Shown here: piece by piece, positions 54,304 to 62,455 of the stretch
Layout: every line of letters begins with the position of its first letter
Position numbering within the stretch: position 1 is the first letter of the stretch
Source: JBBSBY01 sp038205805
Lineage (GTDB): Bacteria; Desulfobacterota; Desulfomonilia; Desulfomonilales; Desulfomonilaceae
DNA length: 64,000 nt
Direction of reading: 5' to 3'
Assembly: GCA_038205805.1 (NCBI GenBank)
Contig: JBBRBO010000003.1
Location: 47,313-111,312, forward strand
Position numbers and translations under genes: made by a program
The notes under the pieces: generated by a model
Database searches by the model: none
What the model saw: only the letters and a program-made list of their open reading frames with translations
Told to the model about the DNA's origin: nothing

Positions 54304-54984
54304 TGTGCGCTCTAAAATCGCCGGCAGTTCGTAGAAATGCCGGGAGCCCGTTCACCACGAGTGAGTCAGCCGCTGGAAATTGTAATGGCGCAGACGCCCC
54401 CGTCGAAGAAGCGCCCAAGGCGCGCCGTCTCAATGGATTGTAATACCTTGAGATCCGGAAGGAAAGGAACTGATGATTATCTTTACACGCAAGCGGCGTT
54501 TCCGAGTTACCGGCGCTTGCACGGTGGTGGCACGGTGGTGGCACGGTGGTGGCTTGGGTTAAGTCGCCTGTAGCACAGGGTTACTCACCGGCTGGTTTGT
54601 AACGTTCGTAAGGTCTGCGCTGCGTATCGCTATACGTCGCCACTTAATTATGCATCTTATAAACAATAGTTGTAGAGGCTGAAAAGGTCATCAACTGCGA
54701 AGCGTTTCCGCAAAGAATTCCACAGCGACTCTCAATGACCCTCAAGTCGAAAAATGCTTTTATTTCAGAAACAAAGAACATAATAATTTGGTTTTTCGGC
54801 GCTGTTGATATAGACTCCGAAAGGTACTTACCTTTGGCTATAATTTAGGCATGTTACCAACTCGGCGTAGAGACAAATATCTCGACCCTTGGATTTTTAA
54901 GATCCCTATGAACCGATTTTCCCATTCGTGGTAGGTTACGTCCTAATGTTACAAACGTCCACGCCACAGGAGCGACAAAGGTCT
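54304..54984. other. intergenic region with AT-rich promoter part
   Basis: The divergent region between larE and the kinase gene. The first half is GC-rich and holds an 11-base triplet repeat; the second half (about 54650-54900) is AT-rich with a TATAAT at about 54838, likely part of the kinase promoter, although no fitting -35 box is seen. No gene is supported. Confidence 0.45.
54519..54551. repeat. three tandem 11-base units (CACGGTGGTGG)
   Basis: Three exact copies of CACGGTGGTGG run head to tail. It is a simple tandem repeat, maybe variable in number between strains. No gene product runs through it. Confidence 0.85.
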
Positions 54985-57108
54985 ATGAAGGTTGATGAGA
55001 AGGAAAGATTACTCCATGAACTGGCGGATCTCGAACAGCGAGCCGCTGAGATCCGAGGTTGCTTGAGCGTCGGCGGCCACGCAAAGGAGATTCTTCCCCG
55101 ACAGAATGGGAACGGAGCCGCTGAGCCGCCGCTTTGCACCGTCGCGTGCACGCATTTGGGTTCCGACATCATCTGTCGCAGCCGGCCGGACGGCGAACTT
55201 ACGTACGTCACGGCGGCTTTTGCCGATCTTTTCTGCGCTTCTGTTGACGAGGTCCTGGGAAAGACCTTCGCTTCGTTCGTTGCCAATTCCGAAAGAGACG
55301 CTTTCAAGCGCATTTCATCGTTCATATCCCCGAAAGCCCCAGAGCGTCATTGGGACGCGGAAATCCCCTCCTGCGACTCGAAACCGAAATGGATACAGTG
55401 GAGCATCCTTGGTTTTTTCGACCGTGAGGATCACCTCCACGAGATCCAGTATGTAGGTCGCGACATCACCGACCTCCAAAATGCGCAACAGGCGCTGGCC
55501 TTGGAGAAGGCCCAGCTAGAACGCCTCGTACAGAGCGTCAACAGCGTCATCATCGAGTCCGACACCCAAGGCCGCATCCTCTTCATAAACGATTACGGTT
55601 TGAAGCTATTTGGTTTTGCGAAGGCAGAACTCATAGGGAGAAACGTCTTCTCCACCATCATCCCTGAAGTTGAATCAACGGGTCGTCTCTTGCGGGATCT
55701 CTTGGAGGCCATTCTGCAGGACCCGGAAGGACGTTTTGACCATGTCAACGAGAACATCCGCAAAGACGGAACACGGCTTTGGGTGAATTGGCGCAACACT
55801 GCGGTCAAAGATATACATGGGAATGTCACAGGCTGTTTGGCCATCGGCGTTGACGTAACCGAGCAAAGGGTCAGCCAAGAAGAGTTGCGCCGCACTCAGC
55901 TGATGTTTCGCACCGTCGGAGACCTGATCCCGTATGGTGTTTGGATGTGCTGCCCGAAGGGAATGCTCGACTACGTGAGCGATAGCTTTTTGGAACTGGT
56001 AGATTCAACGCTCGACGCTCTCCGGGAAGGGGACAGGCCCTCATTACTCAGATTTGACGCGTCCGACGAATGTCTCGCCAAGTGGCACGAAACCTCAAAA
56101 TCCGGAGATCTTTGGGAACACGAGTTCAAGGTCAAAGCGCCCAGTGGTGAGATCAAGACTATTCTCGCCAAGGGAGTCCCGATTCGTAACGAACAGGGCG
56201 AGACCATCCTATGGGCTGGACTCCATCTGGATATTACTGCGCAGAAACAGGCCGAAGAGGCGTTGAGGCAGGCTCACGGCGATCTGGAAAATAGGGTCGC
56301 CGAACGCACTGCTGAGCTGCAAAGGGCTAATCAGGCCCTACGGGCGGAAATTGAGGAACGCGCCCGCATCGAAAGCAGGTTGACACTTGCGCTGGAGGAC
56401 TTGACCAAGTCGCACAAAGACCTGGAGCAGTTCGCGTACGTCACGTCCCATGACTTGCAAGAACCTCTGAGGAATGTAGCCAGCTGCTTACAGCTCATGG
56501 AGCGTCGCTATCGAGCGCAGCTCGGCGAAGACGCCGACCAACTCATAGCCTATGCCATCGGATCCATTGTTCGAATGAGGGCCTTAATCTTGGATCTTTT
56601 GGCGTATTCCCGTGTCAGCACGCGCGGAAAAACCCCGGAGCCCACGGACTGCGCCAAAGTTATACACAAGGCCCTGCGCAGCTTGGACTCGCCCCTGAAG
56701 GAATCCCATGCTCATGTTGAAGTCGAGGAGATGCCCATGGTTATGGCTGACCCCGCTCAATTGACCCTGGTCTTCCAAAACCTCATCATGAACGGCATTA
56801 AGTTCAATAAGGCTGATGCGCCGCAGATTACGATTTCAGCCCACCGCCGCGATAAGCAGTGGGTTCTTTCCGTTCGAGACAACGGCATCGGCATTGAGCC
56901 GCAGTATCTCGAGCGCATCTTCACCATCTTTCAGCGACTTCATACAAAAGAGGAATACGACGGAACCGGAATGGGATTGGCTCTCTCGAAAAAGATTATC
57001 GAGCGCCACAGAGGGGAAATTTGGGTGGAGTCACGGTTGGGCGAAGGCGCTGTGGTTCACTTCACCTTGCCGGCCGCCGATGCTTCCATGGACGGCAACG
57101 GCAGCTGA
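54985..57108 (+). CDS. PAS sensor histidine kinase
   Basis: A cytoplasmic-looking hybrid-free histidine kinase of about 707 residues, with no clear membrane segment. It has three PAS regions (about residues 50-170, 175-300 and 305-430), a coiled-coil linker (AEEALRQAHGDLENRVAERT), a HisKA-like helix with FAYVTSHDLQEPLRNV holding the phospho-acceptor His, and a HATPase_c domain (NLIMNGIKFN, DNGIGIE, GTGMGLALSKKI). It belongs to the phytochrome/bacteriophytochrome-like DHp group by this HisKA motif. No response regulator gene is beside it, so partner and signal are unknown. ATG 54985 follows AAAGG; earlier starts are not supported. It ends four bases from the end of the RsbW-like gene, convergent. 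Confidence 0.9.
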   Translation: MKVDEKERLLHELADLEQRAAEIRGCLSVGGHAKEILPRQNGNGAAEPPLCTVACTHLGSDIICRSRPDGELTYVTAAFADLFCASVDEVLGKTFASFVANSERDAFKRISSFISPKAPERHWDAEIPSCDSKPKWIQWSILGFFDREDHLHEIQYVGRDITDLQNAQQALALEKAQLERLVQSVNSVIIESDTQGRILFINDYGLKLFGFAKAELIGRNVFSTIIPEVESTGRLLRDLLEAILQDPEGRFDHVNENIRKDGTRLWVNWRNTAVKDIHGNVTGCLAIGVDVTEQRVSQEELRRTQLMFRTVGDLIPYGVWMCCPKGMLDYVSDSFLELVDSTLDALREGDRPSLLRFDASDECLAKWHETSKSGDLWEHEFKVKAPSGEIKTILAKGVPIRNEQGETILWAGLHLDITAQKQAEEALRQAHGDLENRVAERTAELQRANQALRAEIEERARIESRLTLALEDLTKSHKDLEQFAYVTSHDLQEPLRNVASCLQLMERRYRAQLGEDADQLIAYAIGSIVRMRALILDLLAYSRVSTRGKTPEPTDCAKVIHKALRSLDSPLKESHAHVEVEEMPMVMADPAQLTLVFQNLIMNGIKFNKADAPQITISAHRRDKQWVLSVRDNGIGIEPQYLERIFTIFQRLHTKEEYDGTGMGLALSKKIIERHRGEIWVESRLGEGAVVHFTLPAADASMDGNGS

Positions 57109-57111
57109 TAT

Positions 57112-57570
57112 TTAGCTCGAGTCGGCATCAGCGGGTAGGCGCTTTATCAGCCGCAGTATGTTCCTGCCCTCCGGGGTTCTTGTGTAGGCGCACTCATCCA
57201 TGAATTCGCCCATGAGCCAGAGCCCAAGACCACCTTCCGCCGGCTTATCCAAATTGGGGGGCGGCACGCAACAGGGTTCGTAGCCTAGGCCATGATCCTC
57301 GAATGTAAACTCCAATTCCTCGGGACGTATGTGGATGTGAATTATTACGGTCCCTGTGGTTCCCGATCCGTAGGCATACTTATGTATATTGGTGTAGGCT
57401 TCGGTAAAGGCTAGTTCGAGATTGTTGCATATATCTTCAGCGCCGACGGTGGGCGCCAGTTGCTCGAGAAGGTGACGGACAAAATAGCATAGAGGCCGCA
57501 ACAGCAGCAGCTTGGACTGCGATTCTATCCGAATGACCATGTCCGCTTCTTCACCCGCGTGCGTCTTCAT
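57112..57570 (-). CDS. RsbW-like anti-sigma / ATP-binding regulatory kinase
   Basis: A 152-residue protein with one GHKL ATPase domain of the RsbW/SpoIIAB group: NNLELAFTEAYTNIHKYA (N-box, near residue 45), EDHGLGYEP (G1-box), and GGLGLWLMGEFMD (G2). Such proteins phosphorylate an STAS-domain partner on Ser and bind a sigma factor or other target. The STAS gene lies directly upstream, 14 bases away. The start is unsure: ATG 57570 or ATG 57540. Confidence 0.88.
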   Translation of the reverse strand: MKTHAGEEADMVIRIESQSKLLLLRPLCYFVRHLLEQLAPTVGAEDICNNLELAFTEAYTNIHKYAYGSGTTGTVIIHIHIRPEELEFTFEDHGLGYEPCCVPPPNLDKPAEGGLGLWLMGEFMDECAYTRTPEGRNILRLIKRLPADADSS

Positions 57571-57584
57571 GGCGCGGTTGAACC

Positions 57585-57917
57585 TTACTTCCGAAATGTC
57601 AGGCGAGCGGTTTCCACGTCGTCATAGATCTCGAATACTCGGTGGAGGCGCGTCAACTCGAATAGGCTCCGCGCCTGGTGTGATGGACCGGCGATCTTCA
57701 TGTCGCCCTTGTTCTTTATCAGTGCCCGCAACGAGGCCACCAATGCGCCGCAGCCGGAGCTGTCGATGAATTTGGTTTGTTCCAGGTCGATAATGACGTT
57801 GGTCTTGTTCGCTTTCACCAATTCCGAGATCGCCTCTTTGAGCGCCGGAGCCGCCACCATATCCAGCCTCTCGTCCATTTTGATTACGGCGACGCCGTCT
57901 TTGTCCTGCACCAGCAT
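57585..57917 (-). CDS. STAS-domain anti-sigma factor antagonist (RsbV/SpoIIAA-like)
   Basis: A 110-residue single STAS domain. The phosphorylation site region FIDSSGCGALVASLRAL has the conserved Asp-Ser-Ser, so it can be phosphorylated by the RsbW-like kinase encoded next. In partner-switching systems the unphosphorylated form takes the kinase away from its target. No sigma factor or PP2C phosphatase gene is adjacent, so output and phosphatase are elsewhere. GGGAGA lies before the ATG. Confidence 0.92.
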   Translation of the reverse strand: MLVQDKDGVAVIKMDERLDMVAAPALKEAISELVKANKTNVIIDLEQTKFIDSSGCGALVASLRALIKNKGDMKIAGPSHQARSLFELTRLHRVFEIYDDVETARLTFRK

Positions 57918-58098
57918 GACGCGTTTCTCCCATTCATCAAGATTTACCGGCCTAGAGGTGGCTCAGCGCCGCCTATGCGCACGTGTGCCGCTGAAGGACC
58001 TCCCATAGTAGCTCATGAGCAAAAAAGCATACACATCATACCGATATTTGTCCCCAGGTCGAGAAGAATTTTTGCGCGGACCCGCCGGCGCCGGCATT

Positions 58099-58325
58099 TT
58101 ATAGCGCTGTGCTTTCGCAGAAGTAAGATTGACGTAGCTTTTGTTGCAAAGCAGGTTTTCCAATCTCTTTCTAAGATTTTATGATAAACGCAGAGAGCGG
58201 CATTTTATCCTTGAGAAAAGCCGGTTTCGGCAATTGCAAAAGTTTCTGGAGAGGGGTTTGGGACCCATCTTTTCTTTCAAGAAGGTTCTCCCCATAATTA
58301 CTTCTTTGGTTCGACATTGGTATTA
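58099..58325 (+). mobile_element. F1 MITE-like element, copy 4
   Basis: This 227-base copy has a degenerate left end (TTATAGCGCTG) and a well-kept right end (CATTGGTATTA), whose last three bases are the TAA stop codon of xdhC on the minus strand. The inner stem is partly decayed on its left arm but GAGAAAAGCCGG and TTTCGGC remain, as does the TTCAAGAAGG stem. Confidence 0.8.
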
Positions 58326-59399
58326 CCCCGCGCACGATCGTGAGCGTAGTTCAGGAGGCGTAGAACGAGCTTTAAATGCGATGAGTTCCGCCACTATGGA
58401 TACGGCGATTTCTTCGGGAGTTTCGCCGCCGATGTCGAGCCCTATGGGCGCAGATACCCGGTCCAGGTCCGTGTCGGTAAACCCTTCCTGGAGCAAAGCG
58501 TCATAAATGAAGCGAATCTTACGCCTGGAGCCTATCATCCCTACGTAGGACGCCGGGGTTCGCAGGGCAGCCGCAAGCACGGTTTTGTCATGTTCGTGTC
58601 CTCGCGTGACTATGACGACGGCGTCGCCTGTGAGCGGCTTTACACGCTTCATGGCGTCTTGGAAGGAATCCGCTACGATGATCTCTTCGGCTTCGGGAAG
58701 GCGCTCCTTATTCGCAAATTCGATCCGGTCATCCACCACAACGACATGAAAATCCACATAGGCCGCCAGCTTAGCCACTCCCGCTCCCACATGGCCGGCC
58801 CCGAAGACCGCCACTACACCCTTGGACCGCAACTGCGTAACGAACACGGCGCCCCCGGCCTCATCCTCGTAGAGTTGTGGGACATGAGAAGCGCACAGGA
58901 CTATACCCGCCGGCATTTCGGCATCAGCGCCTATACGCACGCCTTTGGCGGTGACAATCCAGTGGTGTATACGCTCGGCTGTGTGTTCACCTACGCCGAT
59001 GGGTATCGCCGTAACCATCTGCGCCTCTGCGCCACGCTTAAGGGAACTCAGGGCTGACTGTTGGAATTCTTTTGTGCCCGGGGCGTCCCAGGGGGCGAAT
59101 TCCACGAAAACCTCGGCCTCGCCGCCGCAAATCATGGCCGGGGAACCAGCGTGCTCGCCGTCGAAGGTGAACCGCACCCGATGCGATGTTCGGGTAGCCA
59201 GTGCGTGTCGCATGAGATCCATTGTGCGGGCCTCGAACTCACCCCCTCCGACAGTGCCCACCGCTCGACCATCGGCCATGAGCGTAAGTGTGGCGCCGGC
59301 CTTTCGTGGGGATGATCCGTGCACCCGAATCACCTTCGCCAAGGCAAAATCAATCCGTCGCTCGATTGCGTCCAAAGCCGCTAGGAGTATATGCCGCAT
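58323..59399 (-). CDS. XdhC family molybdenum-cofactor insertion/sulfuration protein
   Basis: XdhC proteins bind the molybdenum cofactor, help its sulfuration and put it into xanthine-dehydrogenase-type enzymes. The 358-residue protein has the N-terminal XdhC/CoxI domain (RVHGSSPRKAGATL with the SSPR motif; GTVGGGEFEA) and a C-terminal Rossmann domain (VAVFGAGHVGAGVAKLA). No molybdenum hydroxylase subunit genes are nearby, so its client is elsewhere. Its stop codon TAA (58323-58325) lies in the right end of an F1 element, so the last residues may have been affected by the insertion; the protein still has full length. Confidence 0.9.
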   Translation of the reverse strand: MRHILLAALDAIERRIDFALAKVIRVHGSSPRKAGATLTLMADGRAVGTVGGGEFEARTMDLMRHALATRTSHRVRFTFDGEHAGSPAMICGGEAEVFVEFAPWDAPGTKEFQQSALSSLKRGAEAQMVTAIPIGVGEHTAERIHHWIVTAKGVRIGADAEMPAGIVLCASHVPQLYEDEAGGAVFVTQLRSKGVVAVFGAGHVGAGVAKLAAYVDFHVVVVDDRIEFANKERLPEAEEIIVADSFQDAMKRVKPLTGDAVVIVTRGHEHDKTVLAAALRTPASYVGMIGSRRKIRFIYDALLQEGFTDTDLDRVSAPIGLDIGGETPEEIAVSIVAELIAFKARSTPPELRSRSCAG

Positions 59400-59706
59400 C
59401 TTTCCTCACTTGTTGCGCGTGTGATGACCGTCGCGGGCGCAGCCGCGGCTTGACGTCAGCATACGGCTGTGTGCGGGAGAAAATCAAGGCGCACGCGCGC
59501 AGCCGTGTAATTGAGGTTTGCCGGCTCGTACCGCCGCTCTCAGCCCAGTTATCTACTACAAAGACTTGACTCTTAGCTCAAAATATATATTAGTTGGGTA
59601 GTGATCGTTCACTCAGGAATACCGAGGGCAGCGCATAGGCGCTGGACGGTCTGAACGGGAGACGAACCTTCACCCCGGTGGACCACCACTATTGGTGTCC
59701 CGCCTC
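59400..59706. other. intergenic region before the tRNA gene
   Basis: A stretch of AT-rich sequence around 59575-59600 (AAAATATATATTAG) probably holds the tRNA promoter. I see nothing else except the partial GTTCACT match near 59610. Confidence 0.45.
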
Positions 59707-59791
59707 GCGAGAGTGGCGGAATTGGCAGACGCACTGGACTTAGGATCCAGCGGGGCGACCCATGGGGGTTCGAGTCCCCCCTCTCGCACCA
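59707..59791 (+). tRNA. tRNA-Leu (anticodon TAG)
   Basis: A complete class II tRNA: acceptor GCGAGAG pairs with CTCTCGC, then encoded ACCA. The D-loop has GGCAGAC, the anticodon stem-loop is CTGGA-CTTAGGA-TCCAG with TAG as the anticodon, followed by a variable arm and the T-arm GGGGGTTCGAGTCCCCC. Reads CUA/CUG. The small Tyr-rich gene follows after 36 bases, perhaps in the same transcript. Confidence 0.97.
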
Positions 59792-59827
59792 ATCCTTGTC
59801 AACAGGCCCAACGTTGAGGAGTTCATC

Positions 59828-60103
59828 ATGAGAACAAGTATATGTCTTGCAGTAGTGACCGTAATCCTCGGGACGTTGGCCTTCGTACCTTCGGTAAACG
59901 CCCAGTATTACGGGTACGGCTACGGAAACTATTACCCGCAGGCCGCTCCACAGGTCGGCAACCCTTACTACTATTACATGCGACCCGACCCGCACACGCA
60001 ATGGATGTGGAATCGGCAGAATCGGGAAGCCGACTACGAAGCGCTCATCCGAAGTCCTCGGGATAGAGAAACCGAACTGGAATACATGCTTCGGACGTTT
60101 TAA
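59828..60103 (+). CDS. small secreted Tyr-rich protein
   Basis: A 91-residue protein with a Sec signal peptide (residues 1-25, ending VNA/QYY), a Tyr/Gly/Pro-rich middle and a charged helical end. No family recognised. GAGGAG lies before the ATG. Its stop TAA (60101-60103) is in the end of an F1 copy, so the last residues may be set by the repeat insertion. Confidence 0.7.
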   Translation: MRTSICLAVVTVILGTLAFVPSVNAQYYGYGYGNYYPQAAPQVGNPYYYYMRPDPHTQWMWNRQNREADYEALIRSPRDRETELEYMLRTF

Positions 60104-60185
60104 TGCCAACGCTCAATCAAAATTGGTAATATCGGGAAGAACTTTCTATCAAGAAAGGATGGGTCCCAAATCCCTCTCCAAGAAC
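60101..60185 (-). mobile_element. F1 element, left part, cut by an IS110 insertion
   Basis: From TAATGCCAACG to CCAAGAAC this is one end of an F1 copy in the reverse sense. The first three bases are the stop codon of the preceding gene. The break lies after CCAAGAAC, the same base as in the copy at 36634. Confidence 0.75.
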
Positions 60186-60284
60186 GACCATGACTTATCG
60201 TCACAACGAAACATGAAAGTCTTGTCTTGATATTGTGGGGAGTTATGGCATCCTTGATGTTTACAACTAACAATGGAGGTTGCC
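60186..60284 (+). mobile_element. non-coding left end of a second decayed IS110 element
   Basis: These 99 bases match 36534-36633, begin GACCATGACTTAT, and end at the transposase ribosome binding site GGAGG. The conservation of a non-coding stretch between two dead copies suggests it was present in the active element. Confidence 0.65.
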
Positions 60285-60527
60285 ATGTCCCCACGAACAG
60301 ATGATACCAGTACTATAGGAGTTGTCCACCCCGTTTGCTGCGGATTGGATGTCCATAAGAAGAGCATCGCCGCTTCCCTAATCTGGATAGACAAAAACGG
60401 TCGAGAGCAGTTGGAACAAAAAGAGTTCGGGACCATGACGGACGACCTCATTTCCATGAGGCAGTGGCTCCTAGACTACAACTGTCCGGTCGTGGCCATT
60501 GATACCAATGCGCAGCCAAAGAAGTAA
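60285..60527 (+). pseudogene. IS110-family transposase N-terminal fragment, cut by an F1 element
   Basis: The frame starts MSPRTDDTST and shows the IS110 N-terminal core (CGLDVHKKSIAASL with the first catalytic Asp). Similarity holds to VVAI near base 60499, where F1 copy 6 begins; the last nine residues of the open frame (TNAQPKK and so on) come from F1 sequence. The Glu-Ser-Thr-Gly-Val-Tyr motif that follows in the other copy is missing. The ribosome binding site is intact. A truncated product would be inactive. Confidence 0.9.
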
Positions 60528-60725
60528 TATCGGAGAGAACCTTCTTGAAAGAAGGCTTCTCCCCGAACCCCTCTCCAAGAACTGTTAAATGGCCGAAACC
60601 GGCTTTTCTCAAGGAGAAAAGGCCGCTTTCGGCATATTAAACATTCTCAGTTAGACGTCGAAAAAACCTACCTTCCCAAAAAGAGTCTTCACCAATGTTA
60701 CTCGTTGGAAAGCACTTTGGTATAA
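60500..60725 (-). mobile_element. F1 MITE-like element, copy 6 (inserted in the transposase fragment)
   Basis: This 226-base copy in the reverse sense starts TGATACCAATG and ends CTTTGGTATAA. The long stem GGCCGAAACCGGCTTTTCTC against GAGAAAAGGCCGCTTTCGGC is nearly perfect (60590-60632). It lies next to the coding sequence of the IS110 transposase, so it entered after the IS element had. Confidence 0.88.
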
Positions 60726-60770
60726 AGAGCTTCTCCCGAGATGTTCCACGCTTGGAATGGTCAATCAGTC

Positions 60771-62246
60771 TTAGAAATACAGGCCTCCGCTTAATCCTAC
60801 CGACATACCGCCGGGGCTGAAGTCCACTCCGACTGCATCGAGGGTGGCATTGTTCTTCTGCATCCAGGCGTAGTCTATACCTGCATTCACGTATGCGCTG
60901 CGCCATCCCACCGCCAGGGAAACATCGGTCCCAAAGAAGACGCCGTAGTTGGGAACCCACTCTTTGTAACGGCTGTTCGTGTAGTAGAGGACTTGTCCCG
61001 GCGTGGTGGGACCCAATGCCGTGTAGGACCGAATGCCGCTAACGTCCATGTTTACAGCATCTACAACCGCGCCGGCGGACGCCCCGAAGCGACCGAATCC
61101 GAAAAGGGGAACCCAGCTCCTAGCGCCGAATCTGTTCTCCCACACGTTAATGTTGGATGTGAGAGATACGCTTTCCTGAATGTTTTCCAGGGGCACACCA
61201 AAATCAGGTGCGGAGAGAAACTCACGAGTAGGAAAGACGCCTCGCATGGAATTATTTGTGGACAGCCTATAATTATTCGTACCTGTTGCATTGATGACCG
61301 TGTTTCCCGAGTTGAATCTCGACGCGGGCCAGGTTGAATCGTCATCTGAATAAAAGGGAAAGGTGTCACGAATGACGGTTCGAGCTCCGGTCCCGTTCAG
61401 CACTCTCGATACCCCTGTTGACCGATTCACGTTGAACCAGGATGAGCCGTAAAATACGTCGAAGAAATTGTTCGCTTGGAAACCGAATTCTATATTGGGG
61501 CTCCAGATGTTAGCCCCAAGTTCACGATCCTGAGCGGGCGTGGCGTCAACTATAAAGGCGATACTGTCCGGTATGAGCAAGGTGTATGAAACACGCGTGG
61601 TAAGGCCGACGACACCGCCACCATTGTCGGTCTGAGCCGTCGGATCTATGATACCGAAACTGCCGATTGATCGCGGCACGGTTACACCTGCGCAGCAGCC
61701 GGGACCTCCAAGCGTCACGACATATCGGCCGATTTCAGGATACTCTGCGCTGTAGCCCCACGACAAATCCACCGCCGAGCAGTTCAGCGGGCCAAGAACC
61801 GGATCAACGCAGTTGGGGCCGCCTAATCCATTGGGTGAAACATCCGAATCAATAAAGCCGTTATCATAATTCCAGCGGACAGGCCCGGACGGAGGCAGAG
61901 GCGGGATGGCCGGAGGTAGAGGCGCCGGCGGCGGTTGCTCCCCAACGAAGCCCAGACGCCCTGTTCCGATGCCGAAGGGACCCGCGGTGGTCGGACCGAA
62001 GGGAATGGTTCCTGCGACTGCCGTTAGAGTCGATGGACCGCCGTGAATATTTACCCTGAGCGTGTCCAGGTTGCGGTATTTCACGCCCGCTTGGACGTAA
62101 AAGCGCCCCATAAGGAGCGCCGTCGGCGTGGGCGGGTACGGCTGCGGAACCAGCAATCCCTGAGCGAGCGCCGAGGACGTCATAGTTAACGACAGGAGCG
62201 CCATCACAAGATAAGCGGCATTGGACACGAAATATCGACGTTTCAT
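60771..62246 (-). CDS. outer-membrane protein (BBP7-like beta-barrel)
   Basis: A 491-residue secreted protein. A signal peptide (residues 1-28, ending ALA/QGL) is followed by a Pro-rich stretch (PAPLPPAIPPLPPSG near residue 108) and a beta-barrel-like region rich in Gly, Asn and aromatic residues, and it ends GLSGGLYF with the final Phe typical of outer-membrane barrels. No porin family can be named with confidence. Two adjacent cysteines (GPGCCAG) near residue 185 are unusual for such a protein. A promoter and a leader of about 200 bases lie upstream. ATG 62246 is chosen because it starts the signal peptide with MKRR. Confidence 0.65.
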   Translation of the reverse strand: MKRRYFVSNAAYLVMALLSLTMTSSALAQGLLVPQPYPPTPTALLMGRFYVQAGVKYRNLDTLRVNIHGGPSTLTAVAGTIPFGPTTAGPFGIGTGRLGFVGEQPPPAPLPPAIPPLPPSGPVRWNYDNGFIDSDVSPNGLGGPNCVDPVLGPLNCSAVDLSWGYSAEYPEIGRYVVTLGGPGCCAGVTVPRSIGSFGIIDPTAQTDNGGGVVGLTTRVSYTLLIPDSIAFIVDATPAQDRELGANIWSPNIEFGFQANNFFDVFYGSSWFNVNRSTGVSRVLNGTGARTVIRDTFPFYSDDDSTWPASRFNSGNTVINATGTNNYRLSTNNSMRGVFPTREFLSAPDFGVPLENIQESVSLTSNINVWENRFGARSWVPLFGFGRFGASAGAVVDAVNMDVSGIRSYTALGPTTPGQVLYYTNSRYKEWVPNYGVFFGTDVSLAVGWRSAYVNAGIDYAWMQKNNATLDAVGVDFSPGGMSVGLSGGLYF

Positions 62247-62449
62247 GGCTGATCCTTGACTGTTTATTCGGCAAGCCTGAGAAGATCTGCCTCTCATCGT
62301 TCACCGGGTTTAAGAGGCTCTGAGCCCGGTAAAAGCCGGAGGGGACTCATCTCCCCTTCGGGCGGTCCCAACGTGATTCCAGGTGGCCGGCTCGTCTCCG
62401 ATGAACGATTACTCATGTTGTCATCGGATTCGAAGTCGCCTTTGGGGCT
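62247..62449 (-). ncRNA. long structured 5' leader of the outer-membrane protein mRNA
   Basis: Between the promoter and the ATG lie about 200 bases with several perfect stems on the minus strand: TCCGATGA with TCATCGGA, GCCGG with CCGGC enclosing GGGGA with TCCCC, ACCGGG with CCCGGT, and an alternative pairing GCCTCT with AGAGGC. Such a leader with competing stems resembles a cis-regulatory RNA. I cannot match it to a named riboswitch class. Confidence 0.4.
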
Positions 62450-62455
62450 GATGGA

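Noticed and set aside
54519..54551. Possible CRISPR-like array
   Set aside because: Units are contiguous without spacers, only 11 bases long, and no cas gene is present. F1 and F2 copies are also too long and too far apart for CRISPR.
60273..60527. Apparent 84-codon gene
   Set aside because: N-terminal transposase fragment whose last codons come from the F1 repeat.
62247..62449. Naming the leader as cobalamin, c-di-GMP, Moco or THF riboswitch
   Set aside because: I compared the core motifs from memory; short resemblances exist but none of the required sets is complete.
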